Source: Duganella sacchari (GTDB lineage: Bacteria; Pseudomonadota; Gammaproteobacteria; Burkholderiales; Burkholderiaceae_D). From it: a stretch of 64,000 bases of DNA. The DNA is taken from positions 248,001-312,000 of the forward strand of contig NZ_FRCX01000001.1 of NCBI RefSeq assembly GCF_900143065.1, written 5' to 3'. Numbering within the stretch: position 1 is the first letter of the stretch; every line of letters starts with the position of its first letter. The position numbers were made by a program, and so were the translations under genes. The notes beneath the pieces are model-generated. The model ran no database searches. It was not told the origin of the DNA and worked only from the letters and a program-made list of their open reading frames with translations. This document shows, in pieces, positions 53,868 to 63,119 of this stretch.

Positions 53868-54617
53868 CTACTGCGCTACGCGGAATTCAATCCGCCGGTT
53901 GCGCGCACGGCCTTCCGCGCTGGTGTTGTCCGCCACGGGGCGATCTGGCCCCTGGCCTGACACCAGCACCATCTCCGGACTGATGCCCCGTCCAGACAAA
54001 TAGGTCCTCACCGCTTCCGCGCGCGCCTGGCTGAGCGCAAGGTTGCTGTCCCGCAGGCCGACGTTGTCCGTATGACCGATAACCTCCACCCTCTTGCCTT
54101 TGACTTTTTGCATCGCCAATGCCATCTCGTCAAGTATGGTTTTCCCGGATGAAGTCAGTGTCGCCCTGCCGCTCTCGAATTCGATGATGCGCCGGGCCAG
54201 CGTCGTATCCAGCAGATTCTGCTCGGCCGCGCTAACACGCAGGCCATTGTTCACTGTGTAGCTGGGATTGAGCACGGTGGCGATGTCGCTGGCGATCTGC
54301 TGCCGCTGCACCTCGTTTGCCACCTCGCCGCGCAGCGTAACGTTGGTGCCATCGATTTTCAATTCCCCCTTGCTGACCAGTTTGAGGTTGGGACTAATCA
54401 GCTTTTGCACATAAGCGTTCCAGTTTGGCGGTAACGATACCTGTGCGATGGTCAGCTGGTCCACCACGCGGTCTGCGCCATACAGCGCCCGCAACTGCGC
54501 CAGCACGCCCGCCTTGCTGGCTTCATCCGGCACGGCGCCGGTGGCGACAATCTGGCCGGGTGTTTGCGCGGCGGCGACGGATGTCAGCAGCGTCAGTAAC
54601 GTCAAGATCTTGAGCAT
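53868..54617 (-). CDS. OmpA-like periplasmic protein of the T6SS locus
   Basis: A 249-residue exported protein. The signal peptide ends AAAQ. A BON-like region spans about 25-125 (TLRGEVANEVQRQQIASDI), and a C-terminal OmpA-like peptidoglycan-binding domain spans about 135-249 (VEVIGHTDNVGLRDSNLALSQARAEAV, GRARNRRIEFRV). It probably anchors the membrane complex to the cell wall, like TagL- or TagN-type proteins. ATG 54617 was chosen at the signal peptide. It is the last gene of the tagX-tssM-tagF-ompA group, 10 nt after tagF. Confidence 0.88.
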   Translation of the reverse strand: MLKILTLLTLLTSVAAAQTPGQIVATGAVPDEASKAGVLAQLRALYGADRVVDQLTIAQVSLPPNWNAYVQKLISPNLKLVSKGELKIDGTNVTLRGEVANEVQRQQIASDIATVLNPSYTVNNGLRVSAAEQNLLDTTLARRIIEFESGRATLTSSGKTILDEMALAMQKVKGKRVEVIGHTDNVGLRDSNLALSQARAEAVRTYLSGRGISPEMVLVSGQGPDRPVADNTSAEGRARNRRIEFRVAQ

Positions 54618-54627
54618 GAAACACCTC

Positions 54628-55575
54628 TCAAAAAAAGGTTTCGTGGAACAGCGCCTGCGCAGAGCGCAGCGATAACTGGCCCTGCTCCAGGTACGCCGAC
54701 AGCTTTTGTACCTGTGCGTTACCCATCGCCTCATCGACCCAGCCGGTGTCATTCAGATTGATTTGATGTTCGGTTGCGCTTTGCGGATCCATGATGGCGG
54801 CCAACACTTCCGGCGCAGCGCCACTAAAGCCGACAACCAGCGATGGCAGCTGGGTCAGAAACAGGCTGAGTTCATAATCCGCTTGCCGGAGAAACGGGAC
54901 GATCAGGTCCAGCCAGAAAGCCGCGACCAGATAGCGTAGCTGCGGTGACGACGGCAACGGTAGTACCAGACTTTTTTCCAGCCGGCCTGCCGTGGCACGT
55001 TTTACCGGCTCCAGTAGTAATGCGATGGCCAGAATGACGCGGCGTACACAGACTCCTGGCAGTATGGCTTCCATCGCCGCGACGGTATAGCCATCAAGGA
55101 AATCGCCGAAAGACGGTTGATCGGCAGAGAGGACTTCAATCAGCGTTCCAGCAAGTGTATGTAGTGCAGCGGCAGGCTGCTGCGCTGCCAGCACTTCGCG
55201 CGTCAGTTCTTCCAGCGTATCCCACAACGGCGAAAATATCAGCGGACAGCGCGAAATGAAGAGGGAGGGATCGTCAACCTCGATAGCGCTCATGCCGAGA
55301 AATGGATAGCGCCGCTGGGAGCTGTCTGCACTGGCGACCAGATGCCCCGCTACGGCGCACCGGCTGCGCGTGCCGACGAAGGCGAAATGCAAGGGCCGCG
55401 TGGCATCGTAATTCAGCTTCCAGCGGGGATCGGTGCTCAACAGATTCATGACATCAGCCAGCCAGTCATCCAGCAGGCTGGCCAGCGCCAGGTTATCCAC
55501 CGCTTTCACAAAATCGCTACGCGCAGCCAGTTTACCGAAATAGCCGATGCGGGCCATCTGCATGCCGCGCTTCAT
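54628..55575 (-). CDS. tagF: T6SS-associated protein TagF
   Basis: A 315-residue TagF/ImpM protein. The N-terminal domain (about 8-150) begins ARIGYFGKLAARSDFVKAV, and RRYPFLGMSAIEV follows. TagF restrains T6SS firing post-translationally in Pseudomonas; here it is unfused to PppA. The start overlaps the tssM stop by 4 nt. Confidence 0.92.
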   Translation of the reverse strand: MKRGMQMARIGYFGKLAARSDFVKAVDNLALASLLDDWLADVMNLLSTDPRWKLNYDATRPLHFAFVGTRSRCAVAGHLVASADSSQRRYPFLGMSAIEVDDPSLFISRCPLIFSPLWDTLEELTREVLAAQQPAAALHTLAGTLIEVLSADQPSFGDFLDGYTVAAMEAILPGVCVRRVILAIALLLEPVKRATAGRLEKSLVLPLPSSPQLRYLVAAFWLDLIVPFLRQADYELSLFLTQLPSLVVGFSGAAPEVLAAIMDPQSATEHQINLNDTGWVDEAMGNAQVQKLSAYLEQGQLSLRSAQALFHETFF

Positions 55576-58500
55576 TGCGCACCTCCCATTTGCGCACCGG
55601 GCGATCCCACAACCACCTCGGGCAACTGCATGCCGCGATAGCCCTGTCCTTGTCCTTGCGCGCCGCCGCTTTCAGGACTGCTGACGATCTTGAGGCCCAT
55701 CGCCACGGTAATCGCCCCGCTGGTCCAGCGCAGTTCAAACTCGCCGCTGTCGCGCCGCTGCTTCGCCGCCGAGTCGATCATGCGCTTGAGGCCAAACTGC
55801 CCTGCTTCATTGACGACATCCACATTGCGCCCATCCAGCATCGTCACCGTGATGCGTGCGCCGGGTATTCCCTGAGCACTGGGGTGCACCATACTGGCCC
55901 ACTGGGCTGGCGTGTTGCGGTAACGGAGCTGCTGGCCGTCTATCTCCACCGTGTATTCCTGCGTTCCGGGTGCCGGCATGGGCTGGATCTGGAAAATGGT
56001 CTGCGCATTGGCGCTCGCCCCCATGGGCGCGATCCATGACGCAAAGCGCGCGATCGTCTGCGGTGACAAGGCAATGCCCATATCAGCCCAGGTGCGCGGC
56101 GCCAGCGCATCGCCGCGCCGCAGCACCAGCGGCCCCATTGCGCTATTGGCGAATTTGGCGATGGCGCCATCGGGGCCAAAGAACTGCGCGATCTCGGAAT
56201 TGGCCGCTTCTATCCGCGCCGTCGGCGCGAATGGATATTTATCCGCCAGCGATTGCTGGAAAGGCCGATACACCTGCGCTGACCAGGTCTTGTTCAATTC
56301 CGCCTCCACCGAGGGAATCAGCACGGCAAACGTCTGCATCAGCGGCCGGACAAGAACAGGGCGCAGGCCCTGTTTCTGCGCATCGGTCATCCCGGCCAGC
56401 ATCTGCTCATCGACATAGCGCAGTGCATCGCTTAGCTCGGAGCCATTGCCTTCCAATGTCTGCTGCATTAGCTGCCGTGCGCCAGGTCCGGCATCTCCCT
56501 GGTTTTTGAGCTGATTCAAACGGCTGCGCAGTTTGGACAGCGCATCCAGATAGCCGCGCATCAGTGACGGTTCTTTTGCGGCCAGCAGCCGGCCCAGGCC
56601 AGTAAGGTCCTGCCCAGCTGGCGCCTTGGCATCCAGCTGCACGGTGAACGATGCCGGCGTCTGTCGCAACAAGCTGTATTTGATCCAGTGGATCAAGCCT
56701 GTCTGCACCTGTGCAGCTACAACACCTTGGCTATCCCACGCGGTTTGCTCATGAATCGCCGTCAGCACGCGCGATATGGGCGAAGACTGCGGATCACCCA
56801 GCCGGTTCATGGCTGCGACAGCGGCATCGAGTCCGTTCAGATTGGCGACATTCACGCCTTGCAGGAACTTCTGCCACTCGCGTGCATAGTCAGCCTTGTA
56901 GAGTTCAGTCAGATTTTTCTGGATCTGTTCGGGGCTGCCTTCCAGCGTCAGATCATCACGCGCGGCAGTCTTTAGCACCCAGTCCACGCTTTGCAGCTCA
57001 TGGTTGGCCGCTTCGCGGATCGCGTCCTTCACGAACTTCTCCCAGGCCTCGCGCGTGTACGCGCCCGGCACGGCATAGCTGCCCGTGACCAGCGCCTGAT
57101 CCTGTTCACCAACCGCGCGCGCTACCGTCATCGCAGCGAAGCGCGTATTGGCACGGGTGCGGATTTCGACATACACGCGTTCACGCGCCGGCATGCCGCG
57201 CACCACGCGACGCAGGCTTTCACGCGCCTGGTCCACCAGTACCAGCCGTGGTTCGATACGCGGCCAGGCTGGGTCGGGAATCTGGCCGAGATAAAAACTC
57301 ATCAACCGCTCCGCGCTGTGTATCATCAGCTCGCGCGGCATCGTTCCGCGATTGTTTTCCAGCCATGCGCGCCAGTGGCGTGGCAGCTGGTCGTTCAGGT
57401 GCGTCGCTTCAGCATGCGATTTATCGGCCAGCATCAGATAGCTCTTAAGCGCGTTATACGCCTCATCGACATTTTGCGAGCCAGGCTTGAATTCGGAGAG
57501 CAGCATCTCAAGATTCGCGACGACTGGCATCAGCATGACGTTCTTCACGCCAGCGAAGTACTCTTCCCGCAGTTTACGCTCCAGCAGTTCGCCCTGATAA
57601 AGCCCCATGCGCAGCGACCACGGACGCGCTGCGCGATATTTTTCAAGCTGCGCGATACGGTCCTGCATAATCTCCAGCGCTTCCAGCCGTGATTGCAGAT
57701 CGATCCGCCTGGCCTGCAGTTTGGTGACCTTGTCGAGATCCGCCTGCACATTGCTAACCAACTGGCGGTTCGCCATGTACGACCAGCTCCATCCACCCAG
57801 CGATGCGCCCAGCAACAGCACAGCCGCAAAGAAGGCGGCGTACTTCAAGCGCAACCGGGTCTTGCTGGCATACTGCGAAACCAGGTCCTTGTCCGCAAAA
57901 ATCACTTTGCGGAATAGCTGCAGCAGGAAGAAGCCCGCGTGCCCATCTCCCGCCGTCACCGGAGCATCCGGCGCAGTCAAGGAAAACCGCTTGGCCACGC
58001 GTTGCGCCTGTTCGCAGCGCGGCATGCCTTCCTGTAGCGCGCTGGTGAAATAAAAGCCGCGAAACACCGGTTTGAACTGGAACGGATTTTCTTCAAACAG
58101 CGTGACAAGAAACGCGCGCAACGGTGCGCGTATGGTCGAGAACTCCTGCGGGAAGGTGAACACACCCGGCTCGATACGTCCACGCCGCTGCTGGCCCATG
58201 TTCGCCAGGCTGAGTGCTTTCAAGCCATCGCACAGCTCATCGAAAGTGTGATCGAAGAATGCCATCACCTGCTGGCTGGTGGTCTTGTGCTGATACGGCA
58301 TGGTCGCGCCCCACACGCGCTCACGCTCATTGCGGTCGGCCTGGGCGAAGAAGTCGCCGAAGCCCGCAATCAGGTCCGCCTTGGTGAAGACCACATACAC
58401 TGGCGCGTAGACTTCCAGGCGTTCGATCAGATCCTGCACCCGCTTGCGCAGGCTACGGGCCAGCTGAATCCCAAGTTCGGGGTCATCGCCCCGCAGCTCG

Positions 58501-59120
58501 GCAATGCTCACCGCGATGATGATGCCGTTGATCGGCGCACGGCGGCGGTACTTTTTCAGCAGCCCCAGAAAACCAAACCACTCGGCGCGGTGTTCCTCCT
58601 GCACTGCGTAGCGGCCTGCGGTATCCAGCAGAATGCCCTCGGTCGTGAAGAACCAGTCGCAGTTGCGCGTACCGCCTACGCCTTGCAGCACTTTGCCGTC
58701 CGCGAAAGGAAACTGCAAACCAGAGTTGCCGACCGCCGTGCTCTTGCCCGCCGCCGGATTCCCGATCAGCATATACCACGGCAGTTCGTACAAGGCCTGC
58801 GCGCCGGAGACGATACCGAGCCGGGAGCCTTTGATGGTGTCGATCGCCTTCAGCAGATTATCGCGGATCGCTTTCACCTCCGCGACGGAAGCATCCACAA
58901 TGGCTTCGCCCAGCCGGGCCGACTCGCGCCGTGCGCGCCAGCGGCGCCAGCCCCACACCGCGCCGGCCAGCGCCAGCATCAACGCCATCGCGGCCAGCGC
59001 CCATATCAGCGCCAGCTCCAGCACTTGGGCGCCGAGATAAAAGAACGCCGCCATCGCTAGCATGCCCAGCACAGTGAGGTGGCGGCTGTCAGTCAGAAAA
59101 TCCCAGGTTCTGCGCAGCAT
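55572..59120 (-). CDS. tssM: T6SS membrane protein TssM (IcmF)
   Basis: An 1182-residue inner-membrane protein of the TssJLM complex. Two N-terminal transmembrane helices (about 16-57) precede a cytoplasmic GTPase-like domain with Walker A GNPAAGKST (120-128). A third transmembrane helix near 430 (YAAFFAAVLLLGASLGGWSW) leads to a large periplasmic domain whose end binds TssJ where that exists. ATG 59120 begins the conserved N terminus; the in-frame start at 59246 adds an unlikely tail. Confidence 0.95.
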   Translation of the reverse strand: MLRRTWDFLTDSRHLTVLGMLAMAAFFYLGAQVLELALIWALAAMALMLALAGAVWGWRRWRARRESARLGEAIVDASVAEVKAIRDNLLKAIDTIKGSRLGIVSGAQALYELPWYMLIGNPAAGKSTAVGNSGLQFPFADGKVLQGVGGTRNCDWFFTTEGILLDTAGRYAVQEEHRAEWFGFLGLLKKYRRRAPINGIIIAVSIAELRGDDPELGIQLARSLRKRVQDLIERLEVYAPVYVVFTKADLIAGFGDFFAQADRNERERVWGATMPYQHKTTSQQVMAFFDHTFDELCDGLKALSLANMGQQRRGRIEPGVFTFPQEFSTIRAPLRAFLVTLFEENPFQFKPVFRGFYFTSALQEGMPRCEQAQRVAKRFSLTAPDAPVTAGDGHAGFFLLQLFRKVIFADKDLVSQYASKTRLRLKYAAFFAAVLLLGASLGGWSWSYMANRQLVSNVQADLDKVTKLQARRIDLQSRLEALEIMQDRIAQLEKYRAARPWSLRMGLYQGELLERKLREEYFAGVKNVMLMPVVANLEMLLSEFKPGSQNVDEAYNALKSYLMLADKSHAEATHLNDQLPRHWRAWLENNRGTMPRELMIHSAERLMSFYLGQIPDPAWPRIEPRLVLVDQARESLRRVVRGMPARERVYVEIRTRANTRFAAMTVARAVGEQDQALVTGSYAVPGAYTREAWEKFVKDAIREAANHELQSVDWVLKTAARDDLTLEGSPEQIQKNLTELYKADYAREWQKFLQGVNVANLNGLDAAVAAMNRLGDPQSSPISRVLTAIHEQTAWDSQGVVAAQVQTGLIHWIKYSLLRQTPASFTVQLDAKAPAGQDLTGLGRLLAAKEPSLMRGYLDALSKLRSRLNQLKNQGDAGPGARQLMQQTLEGNGSELSDALRYVDEQMLAGMTDAQKQGLRPVLVRPLMQTFAVLIPSVEAELNKTWSAQVYRPFQQSLADKYPFAPTARIEAANSEIAQFFGPDGAIAKFANSAMGPLVLRRGDALAPRTWADMGIALSPQTIARFASWIAPMGASANAQTIFQIQPMPAPGTQEYTVEIDGQQLRYRNTPAQWASMVHPSAQGIPGARITVTMLDGRNVDVVNEAGQFGLKRMIDSAAKQRRDSGEFELRWTSGAITVAMGLKIVSSPESGGAQGQGQGYRGMQLPEVVVGSPGAQMGGAQ

Positions 59121-59220
59121 AGAGAATGTCCGGCGAAGACCGCAACGCCCAGGTGACGGGCGGACCAGATCGATGTTGCCATCAATAAAGCCGGGAATTC
59201 TTGCGCAAGAACAATAGCGT

Positions 59221-59976
59221 TTAATGCTTGACGACACCTGCCACACGCAATTCGGTGTGGCCGAAATCCATCATTGTCCAGCGCCCGCCCCAATGCAGGC
59301 CGAGCGCTTCCGCTGTCTGGCCATAGAGCTGATAACCGCGCATCGCCCATGGATCTTTTTCCGATATCACCAGCCGGCCATCGCGTAAAAATCCACAGTC
59401 CGCCGCAAGGCCAAACTGGTGATAGCTCTGGAACGCTTTGGCGTTGGTCACGCCCGGACCTGCCGCCGCCAGCGTGTTTTGCCGCTCCGGGCTGCGATAT
59501 CCCTCCAGTATCGCCATGTCATAACCATGGCGCTCTTTCATGATGTTGAAGACCACCAGCAGCCGCTGCGCGAACGCGGGATCGAGCTGCTGCCAGTTGC
59601 GGTTTGCGCTCTCCAGCATGGGGCGCAGCAACGTGACTTCGGCAGTGGAAAAGGCCACCGGCGGCAAGGGCGCGGGTGCACTGAGCTGCTCACCTTGCAG
59701 CAAGCCCGCAATGTGGTCATTGATGGCGCGGGTATCGCTGTCGTAACCCGACAGCGCGATGCGGCCACTGAGCAGCAGCGCCAGCAACGGCGGCACTGTC
59801 AACAACACCGCAGCCGCCAAGACAAACAGTGAGCGCCGGTGCAGCACGCGCCGCCCGATGCTGCGGCCAGCCACATCGATCGACTGCATCACCACCTCGC
59901 GCCCGCCGGGAAACAGCAACAGCCAGGCGCCCAGACACGTCAGCAGGAAGAACAGCAGCATGAAAAAGAGAAACAT
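59221..59976 (-). CDS. tagX: M15-type peptidoglycan peptidase, TagX-like
   Basis: A 251-residue protein from ATG 59976 (GGAG 6 nt before; the ATG at 59988 lacks one). Two N-terminal transmembrane helices (about 1-22 and 50-70) precede a Peptidase_M15_4 (VanY-like) domain with zinc ligands His186 and Asp193 in SYHQFGLAADCG and His240 in MMDFGHTE, plus catalytic Glu223. The arrangement resembles TagX, an L,D-endopeptidase of Acinetobacter T6SS that opens peptidoglycan for the machine. It lies upstream of tssM on the same strand. The symbol is inferred from domain and context. Confidence 0.75.
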   Translation of the reverse strand: MFLFFMLLFFLLTCLGAWLLLFPGGREVVMQSIDVAGRSIGRRVLHRRSLFVLAAAVLLTVPPLLALLLSGRIALSGYDSDTRAINDHIAGLLQGEQLSAPAPLPPVAFSTAEVTLLRPMLESANRNWQQLDPAFAQRLLVVFNIMKERHGYDMAILEGYRSPERQNTLAAAGPGVTNAKAFQSYHQFGLAADCGFLRDGRLVISEKDPWAMRGYQLYGQTAEALGLHWGGRWTMMDFGHTELRVAGVVKH

Positions 59977-60078
59977 GGTGCGCTCCATCAAAACGGGCCT
60001 ATGCCACAAACCAGACACTGCATCGTAGGCCGTTCGCAGCACCGCGACCCGGGCCAGATCAAATGCGAAGGGGATATT

Positions 60079-60747
60079 GTGGAGACGTCGAAATCAAAGC
60101 CCGTATTGCTGGAGGCAGTATCCCGGCCGACCGAGAGCAAGCGCATCCTGGCGCAACTGGAGCACGGCACACAAACACATCACACCGGCTGGACGGTGGA
60201 TGGCTGGACCGTCGCCTTGTTTGTCTTGCTGCTGTCGATGTGCGGCGTGGCGTGGCTCATGCATGATGGGAGCGTGACGCCGCAGCGGAATAAACACAGT
60301 TACAGCACGCAGGTACGCGGCGTCACGCCAGCACTGGCGCCGGCCGATGGCGAACCGCAGCCCGAGCAGGCAGCCACCATCATCAACGTCGCCTCCACAG
60401 ACACAAGCGACGTCCCAACAACGGCAGCCACACCAGCGCGTGCACCAGCAACGCCAGCAAAACCCGTTCAGCCAGTGGCGCGGGTAGCGGCGGTACCCCG
60501 TGCTGCCGCACAGCCGGCAGACAGCGACGTCACGCTGCTCACGGCGCTGGTGGCGCACGCCGGCAAACCGAGCAAGGTGACGCCTGAACGCAACCGCGAC
60601 GTGGTCGAACGCCAGGACGGCGACACCACTGCGCAACTGCTGGCGCGCTGCAAACAGCTGGGGCTCATCGAAGGCATGCTATGCCGTTCGCGCATCTGCT
60701 CCGGCCGTTGGGAAGCGGATGCGGCCTGCCGCACGCCGAGCCGCTAA
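60079..60747 (+). CDS. Single-pass membrane protein with Cys-rich C terminus
   Basis: A 222-residue protein from GTG 60079 (AAGGGG 5 nt before). A cytoplasmic N terminus (about 1-40) is followed by one transmembrane helix near 42-62 (GWTVALFVLLLSMCGVAWLM). A long Ala/Pro-rich periplasmic stretch (about 80-150) leads to a C-terminal motif with four cysteines (LLARCKQLGLIEGMLCRSRICSG, then AACRTPSR). It is divergent from the tagX-like gene by about 100 nt. I do not recognise the family; a T6SS link is only by position. Confidence 0.6.
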   Translation: METSKSKPVLLEAVSRPTESKRILAQLEHGTQTHHTGWTVDGWTVALFVLLLSMCGVAWLMHDGSVTPQRNKHSYSTQVRGVTPALAPADGEPQPEQAATIINVASTDTSDVPTTAATPARAPATPAKPVQPVARVAAVPRAAAQPADSDVTLLTALVAHAGKPSKVTPERNRDVVERQDGDTTAQLLARCKQLGLIEGMLCRSRICSGRWEADAACRTPSR

Positions 60748-61452
60748 TCAACCACGCTTGGGAATCTCCAGCCCTTTGGCCACAGCCGGCCGTGCCACAA
60801 ACGCCGCCAGCACGCGCTGGACGTTGGTGAATTTGTCGAACTCCACCAGCTCCCCGGCGCCGTAGAAGCCAACCAGATTACGCACCCACGGGAAGATGGC
60901 GATATCGGCGATGGTGTATTCATCGCCCATGATCCACTGGCGGCCTGCCAGACGCTGCTCCAGCACCGCCAGCAAGCGGCGGGACTCGTTGATGTAGCGG
61001 TCACGCGGACGCTTGTCCTCATACTCCTTGCCGGCGAACTTGTGGAAGAAGCCAACCTGGCCAAACATCGGCCCGATCCCGCCCATCTGGAACATCACCC
61101 ACTGGATGGTTTCGTAACGGCCGGCCGCGTCCTTCGGCAGCAACTGGCCAGTTTTCTCGGCGAGATACAGCAGGATCGCGCCCGACTCAAACAGCGGCAG
61201 CGGTTTGCCATCCGGGCCATTGGGGTCAATGATGGCGGGGATTTTGTTATTCGGATTCAGCGACAGGAATTCCGGCGACAGCTGGTCATTGGTGTCGAAG
61301 CTGACCAGGTGCGGCTCATACGCCAGGCCGGTTTCCTCCAGCGCGATGGAGATTTTCACACCATTCGGCGTCGGCAGCGAATACAGCTGGAGGCGTTCCG
61401 GATGCTGGGCCGGCCACTTGGCGGCGATAGGAAAGGCGGTCAAGTCAGACAT
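60748..61452 (-). CDS. Glutathione S-transferase (YghU/YfcG type)
   Basis: A 234-residue GST with an N-terminal thioredoxin fold (QLYSLPTPNGVKISIALEETG, with TPNG at the GSH site) and a C-terminal helical domain (GEYTIADIAIFPWV-like: YTIADIAIFPWVRNLVG). This group (nucleoside-type, YghU/YfcG) uses the Thr/Asn pair rather than Tyr or Ser, and reduces disulfides or peroxides. ATG 61452 begins the conserved part. It ends directly next to the convergent Cys-rich gene. Confidence 0.9.
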   Translation of the reverse strand: MSDLTAFPIAAKWPAQHPERLQLYSLPTPNGVKISIALEETGLAYEPHLVSFDTNDQLSPEFLSLNPNNKIPAIIDPNGPDGKPLPLFESGAILLYLAEKTGQLLPKDAAGRYETIQWVMFQMGGIGPMFGQVGFFHKFAGKEYEDKRPRDRYINESRRLLAVLEQRLAGRQWIMGDEYTIADIAIFPWVRNLVGFYGAGELVEFDKFTNVQRVLAAFVARPAVAKGLEIPKRG

Positions 61453-61521
61453 GGTGAACCTACTCTTCAAGTCAAAGATGGACTGATTATCCACGAAGCC
61501 CGGCAATCCTGCTGAACAGCC

Positions 61522-62385
61522 CTATTTTTCGTTGGGGTGATACCAGAGCTCATGCCGTGCCAGCGGCGTGGCGGACGGCAGCAGCGGATTCTCCAGATTG
61601 AACACCCGGCGCCCCGGCAGCGCCGCGCGGCTGACTAGCTTGCCGTAGTAGGCCTCAAACAGCTGATCGTAACTGCCATCGGCCAGCATGCGTTTCATGC
61701 CGGACTCGATATCCGCCGCCAGCGCCACATTCGCCTTGTTGACGAAGTAGTAGAACGCGCTGGGATAGTGCAAGGCCAGGCCCGGCGCCACCACCAGGCC
61801 GTTGCGCGCGTGCTGCGCGGCTTCATCCCAGATCTCAAACGTCGCGCGCGGGAAGTAATCGACGCGGCCTGAAGCCAGCATCTGGAACATGCCGTTGTAG
61901 GCGGAGGCGGTCTGCACGCGGAAGCCGTTCGCGCGCAGGATGTCGGTATCTGGCCAGTCATGGCCTTGCAGCGCTTCGAGCGCGCGCAGATCGGCCACCC
62001 GCCGCAGCGTCTTGAAACGCGGCAGATCGTGCGCGCGTATCAGCAGCAGACGCCAGCCGATCAGGCCACGGTCCAGCGGTATGCGGATCGGCAGCAAATC
62101 CTTTTCGCGCTGCTGCGAAGTCATGGTCCACATCACATCGATGGTGCGGGCATGTTGCAGCTCCAGCAGCGCGCGGCTCTGGCGCATCAGCGGTCCCGCA
62201 GCCTGCAGCGCGTAATCGCCGGAGGAACGCGCCAGCGCCATGCGCAGCAGCCGCACCGGATAATGCTCGGCCTTGGGCTCCGGTCCATCGGAACGGGGAA
62301 AGCGCACCACCGTCGCCGCAGCGCGCACCGACGGCAAACTCATGGCCAGCAGGCCACCAAGCACGGAGCGTCTGAGGAGCTTCAT
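61522..62385 (-). CDS. Solute-binding protein-like periplasmic protein
   Basis: A 287-residue exported protein with a signal peptide (RRSVLGGLLAMSLPSVRA) and a bilobed SBP-type region: RTIDVMWTMTSQQREKDLLPIRIPLDRG, then SAYNGMFQMLASGRVDYFPRA, and ALHYPSAFYYFVNKANVALA. It resembles SBP_bac_3-like proteins that lack transporter partners in this window, so it may be a sensor or orphan. It is 9 nt downstream of the next membrane protein. Confidence 0.75.
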   Translation of the reverse strand: MKLLRRSVLGGLLAMSLPSVRAAATVVRFPRSDGPEPKAEHYPVRLLRMALARSSGDYALQAAGPLMRQSRALLELQHARTIDVMWTMTSQQREKDLLPIRIPLDRGLIGWRLLLIRAHDLPRFKTLRRVADLRALEALQGHDWPDTDILRANGFRVQTASAYNGMFQMLASGRVDYFPRATFEIWDEAAQHARNGLVVAPGLALHYPSAFYYFVNKANVALAADIESGMKRMLADGSYDQLFEAYYGKLVSRAALPGRRVFNLENPLLPSATPLARHELWYHPNEK

Positions 62386-62394
62386 GCGGTCAGC

Positions 62395-62934
62395 TCAGCG
62401 CGCATGCTCCAGGTACTGCTGATGATAGGCGATGCACAGTGCATGCAGTTCGTCGAAGCTGATTGCCAGCGCATTCGAGGCCAGCGCAATCGGACTGCCG
62501 ACCAGCTTATAGTTCATGCGGTTGAAGACGCGCTTGATGGCGCCGCCAGACTCCACGTACTTTTGCGGATCACTCAAACGAACCACCAGGCTACGCTGCC
62601 GATTCACCGCAAACACCGCAAAGCCCTCGATCTCGGACCAGGGCACCAACCCGCCAGCGCCAAGCAGCAAACCGTCCCGGTTCAGCACCAGGCCAGGCTT
62701 CGTTGAAAACAACTTGCATAAGCCCACGACACCACACAGTCCGAAGAACACCATGGTCACGACACCAAGGCCGTGGACTAACACCGGACTATCGAGACGC
62801 CGATTTTGCTCGATCTCGGCAGCATCCAGCTGCAGTAGCCAATATCCCAGCCAAACAAATACCAGCGCGCCGACTACGGCGATCCAGATCTTGGTTTTAC
62901 TGACCTCAATGACGCGCTCGCCAAGCTGTTGCAT
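62395..62934 (-). CDS. Membrane protein, STM3941-like
   Basis: A 179-residue protein: a short N-terminal sequence IEVSKTKIWIAVVGALVFVWLGYWLLQ leads into TM1 (about 16-36). TM2 is near 50-72 (VLVHGLGVVTMVFFGLCGVVGL), then a soluble C-terminal half (SEIEGFAVFAVNRQRSLVVRL, FDELHALCIAYHQQYLEHA). It fits the STM3941 family pattern. The ATG is near a weak ribosome site. Function is unknown. Confidence 0.7.
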   Translation of the reverse strand: MQQLGERVIEVSKTKIWIAVVGALVFVWLGYWLLQLDAAEIEQNRRLDSPVLVHGLGVVTMVFFGLCGVVGLCKLFSTKPGLVLNRDGLLLGAGGLVPWSEIEGFAVFAVNRQRSLVVRLSDPQKYVESGGAIKRVFNRMNYKLVGSPIALASNALAISFDELHALCIAYHQQYLEHAR

Positions 62935-62990
62935 AACATTTCCACATCGTTAGTAGATACGCAATACTAACAGAAGATGCCCAAAAGAAA

Positions 62991-63045
62991 AAAGCCATCT
63001 GTGACCTTGCAACGAACTTAACGTTGCAAGCACACAGATGGCTTT
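62991..63045 (-). terminator. Strong compound hairpin terminator
   Basis: A 13-bp outer stem (62991-63003 with 63033-63045), a 2-nt mismatch, a 9-bp inner stem (CTTGCAACG with CGTTGCAAG), and a 7-nt loop. On the minus strand it is followed by TTTTTTCTTTT. It lies 8 nt beyond the 3' end of the tRNA fragment and is therefore probably the original tRNA gene's terminator. The plus-strand T run is short. Confidence 0.85.
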
Positions 63046-63052
63046 AGAATTC

Positions 63053-63078
63053 TGGCTCCCCGACCTGGACTCGAACCA
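63053..63078 (-). other. tRNA 3' fragment, probable attachment-site core
   Basis: On the minus strand the segment reads TGGTTCGAGTCCAGG, then TCGGGGA, a G discriminator and CCA. This is a T-arm, acceptor 3' strand and CCA end, most like tRNA-Asn. The partner 5' acceptor strand (TCCCCGA) and the anticodon arm are not found upstream. The full T stem to 63080 pairs with one weaker G-T pair. A bare 3' tRNA end next to AT-richer DNA is the mark of integration of a mobile element in a tRNA gene. Confidence 0.7.
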
Positions 63079-63119
63079 AGGGTCAAGACAATAGGAGAAC
63101 TAAGCGCCCGGTATGTCCA

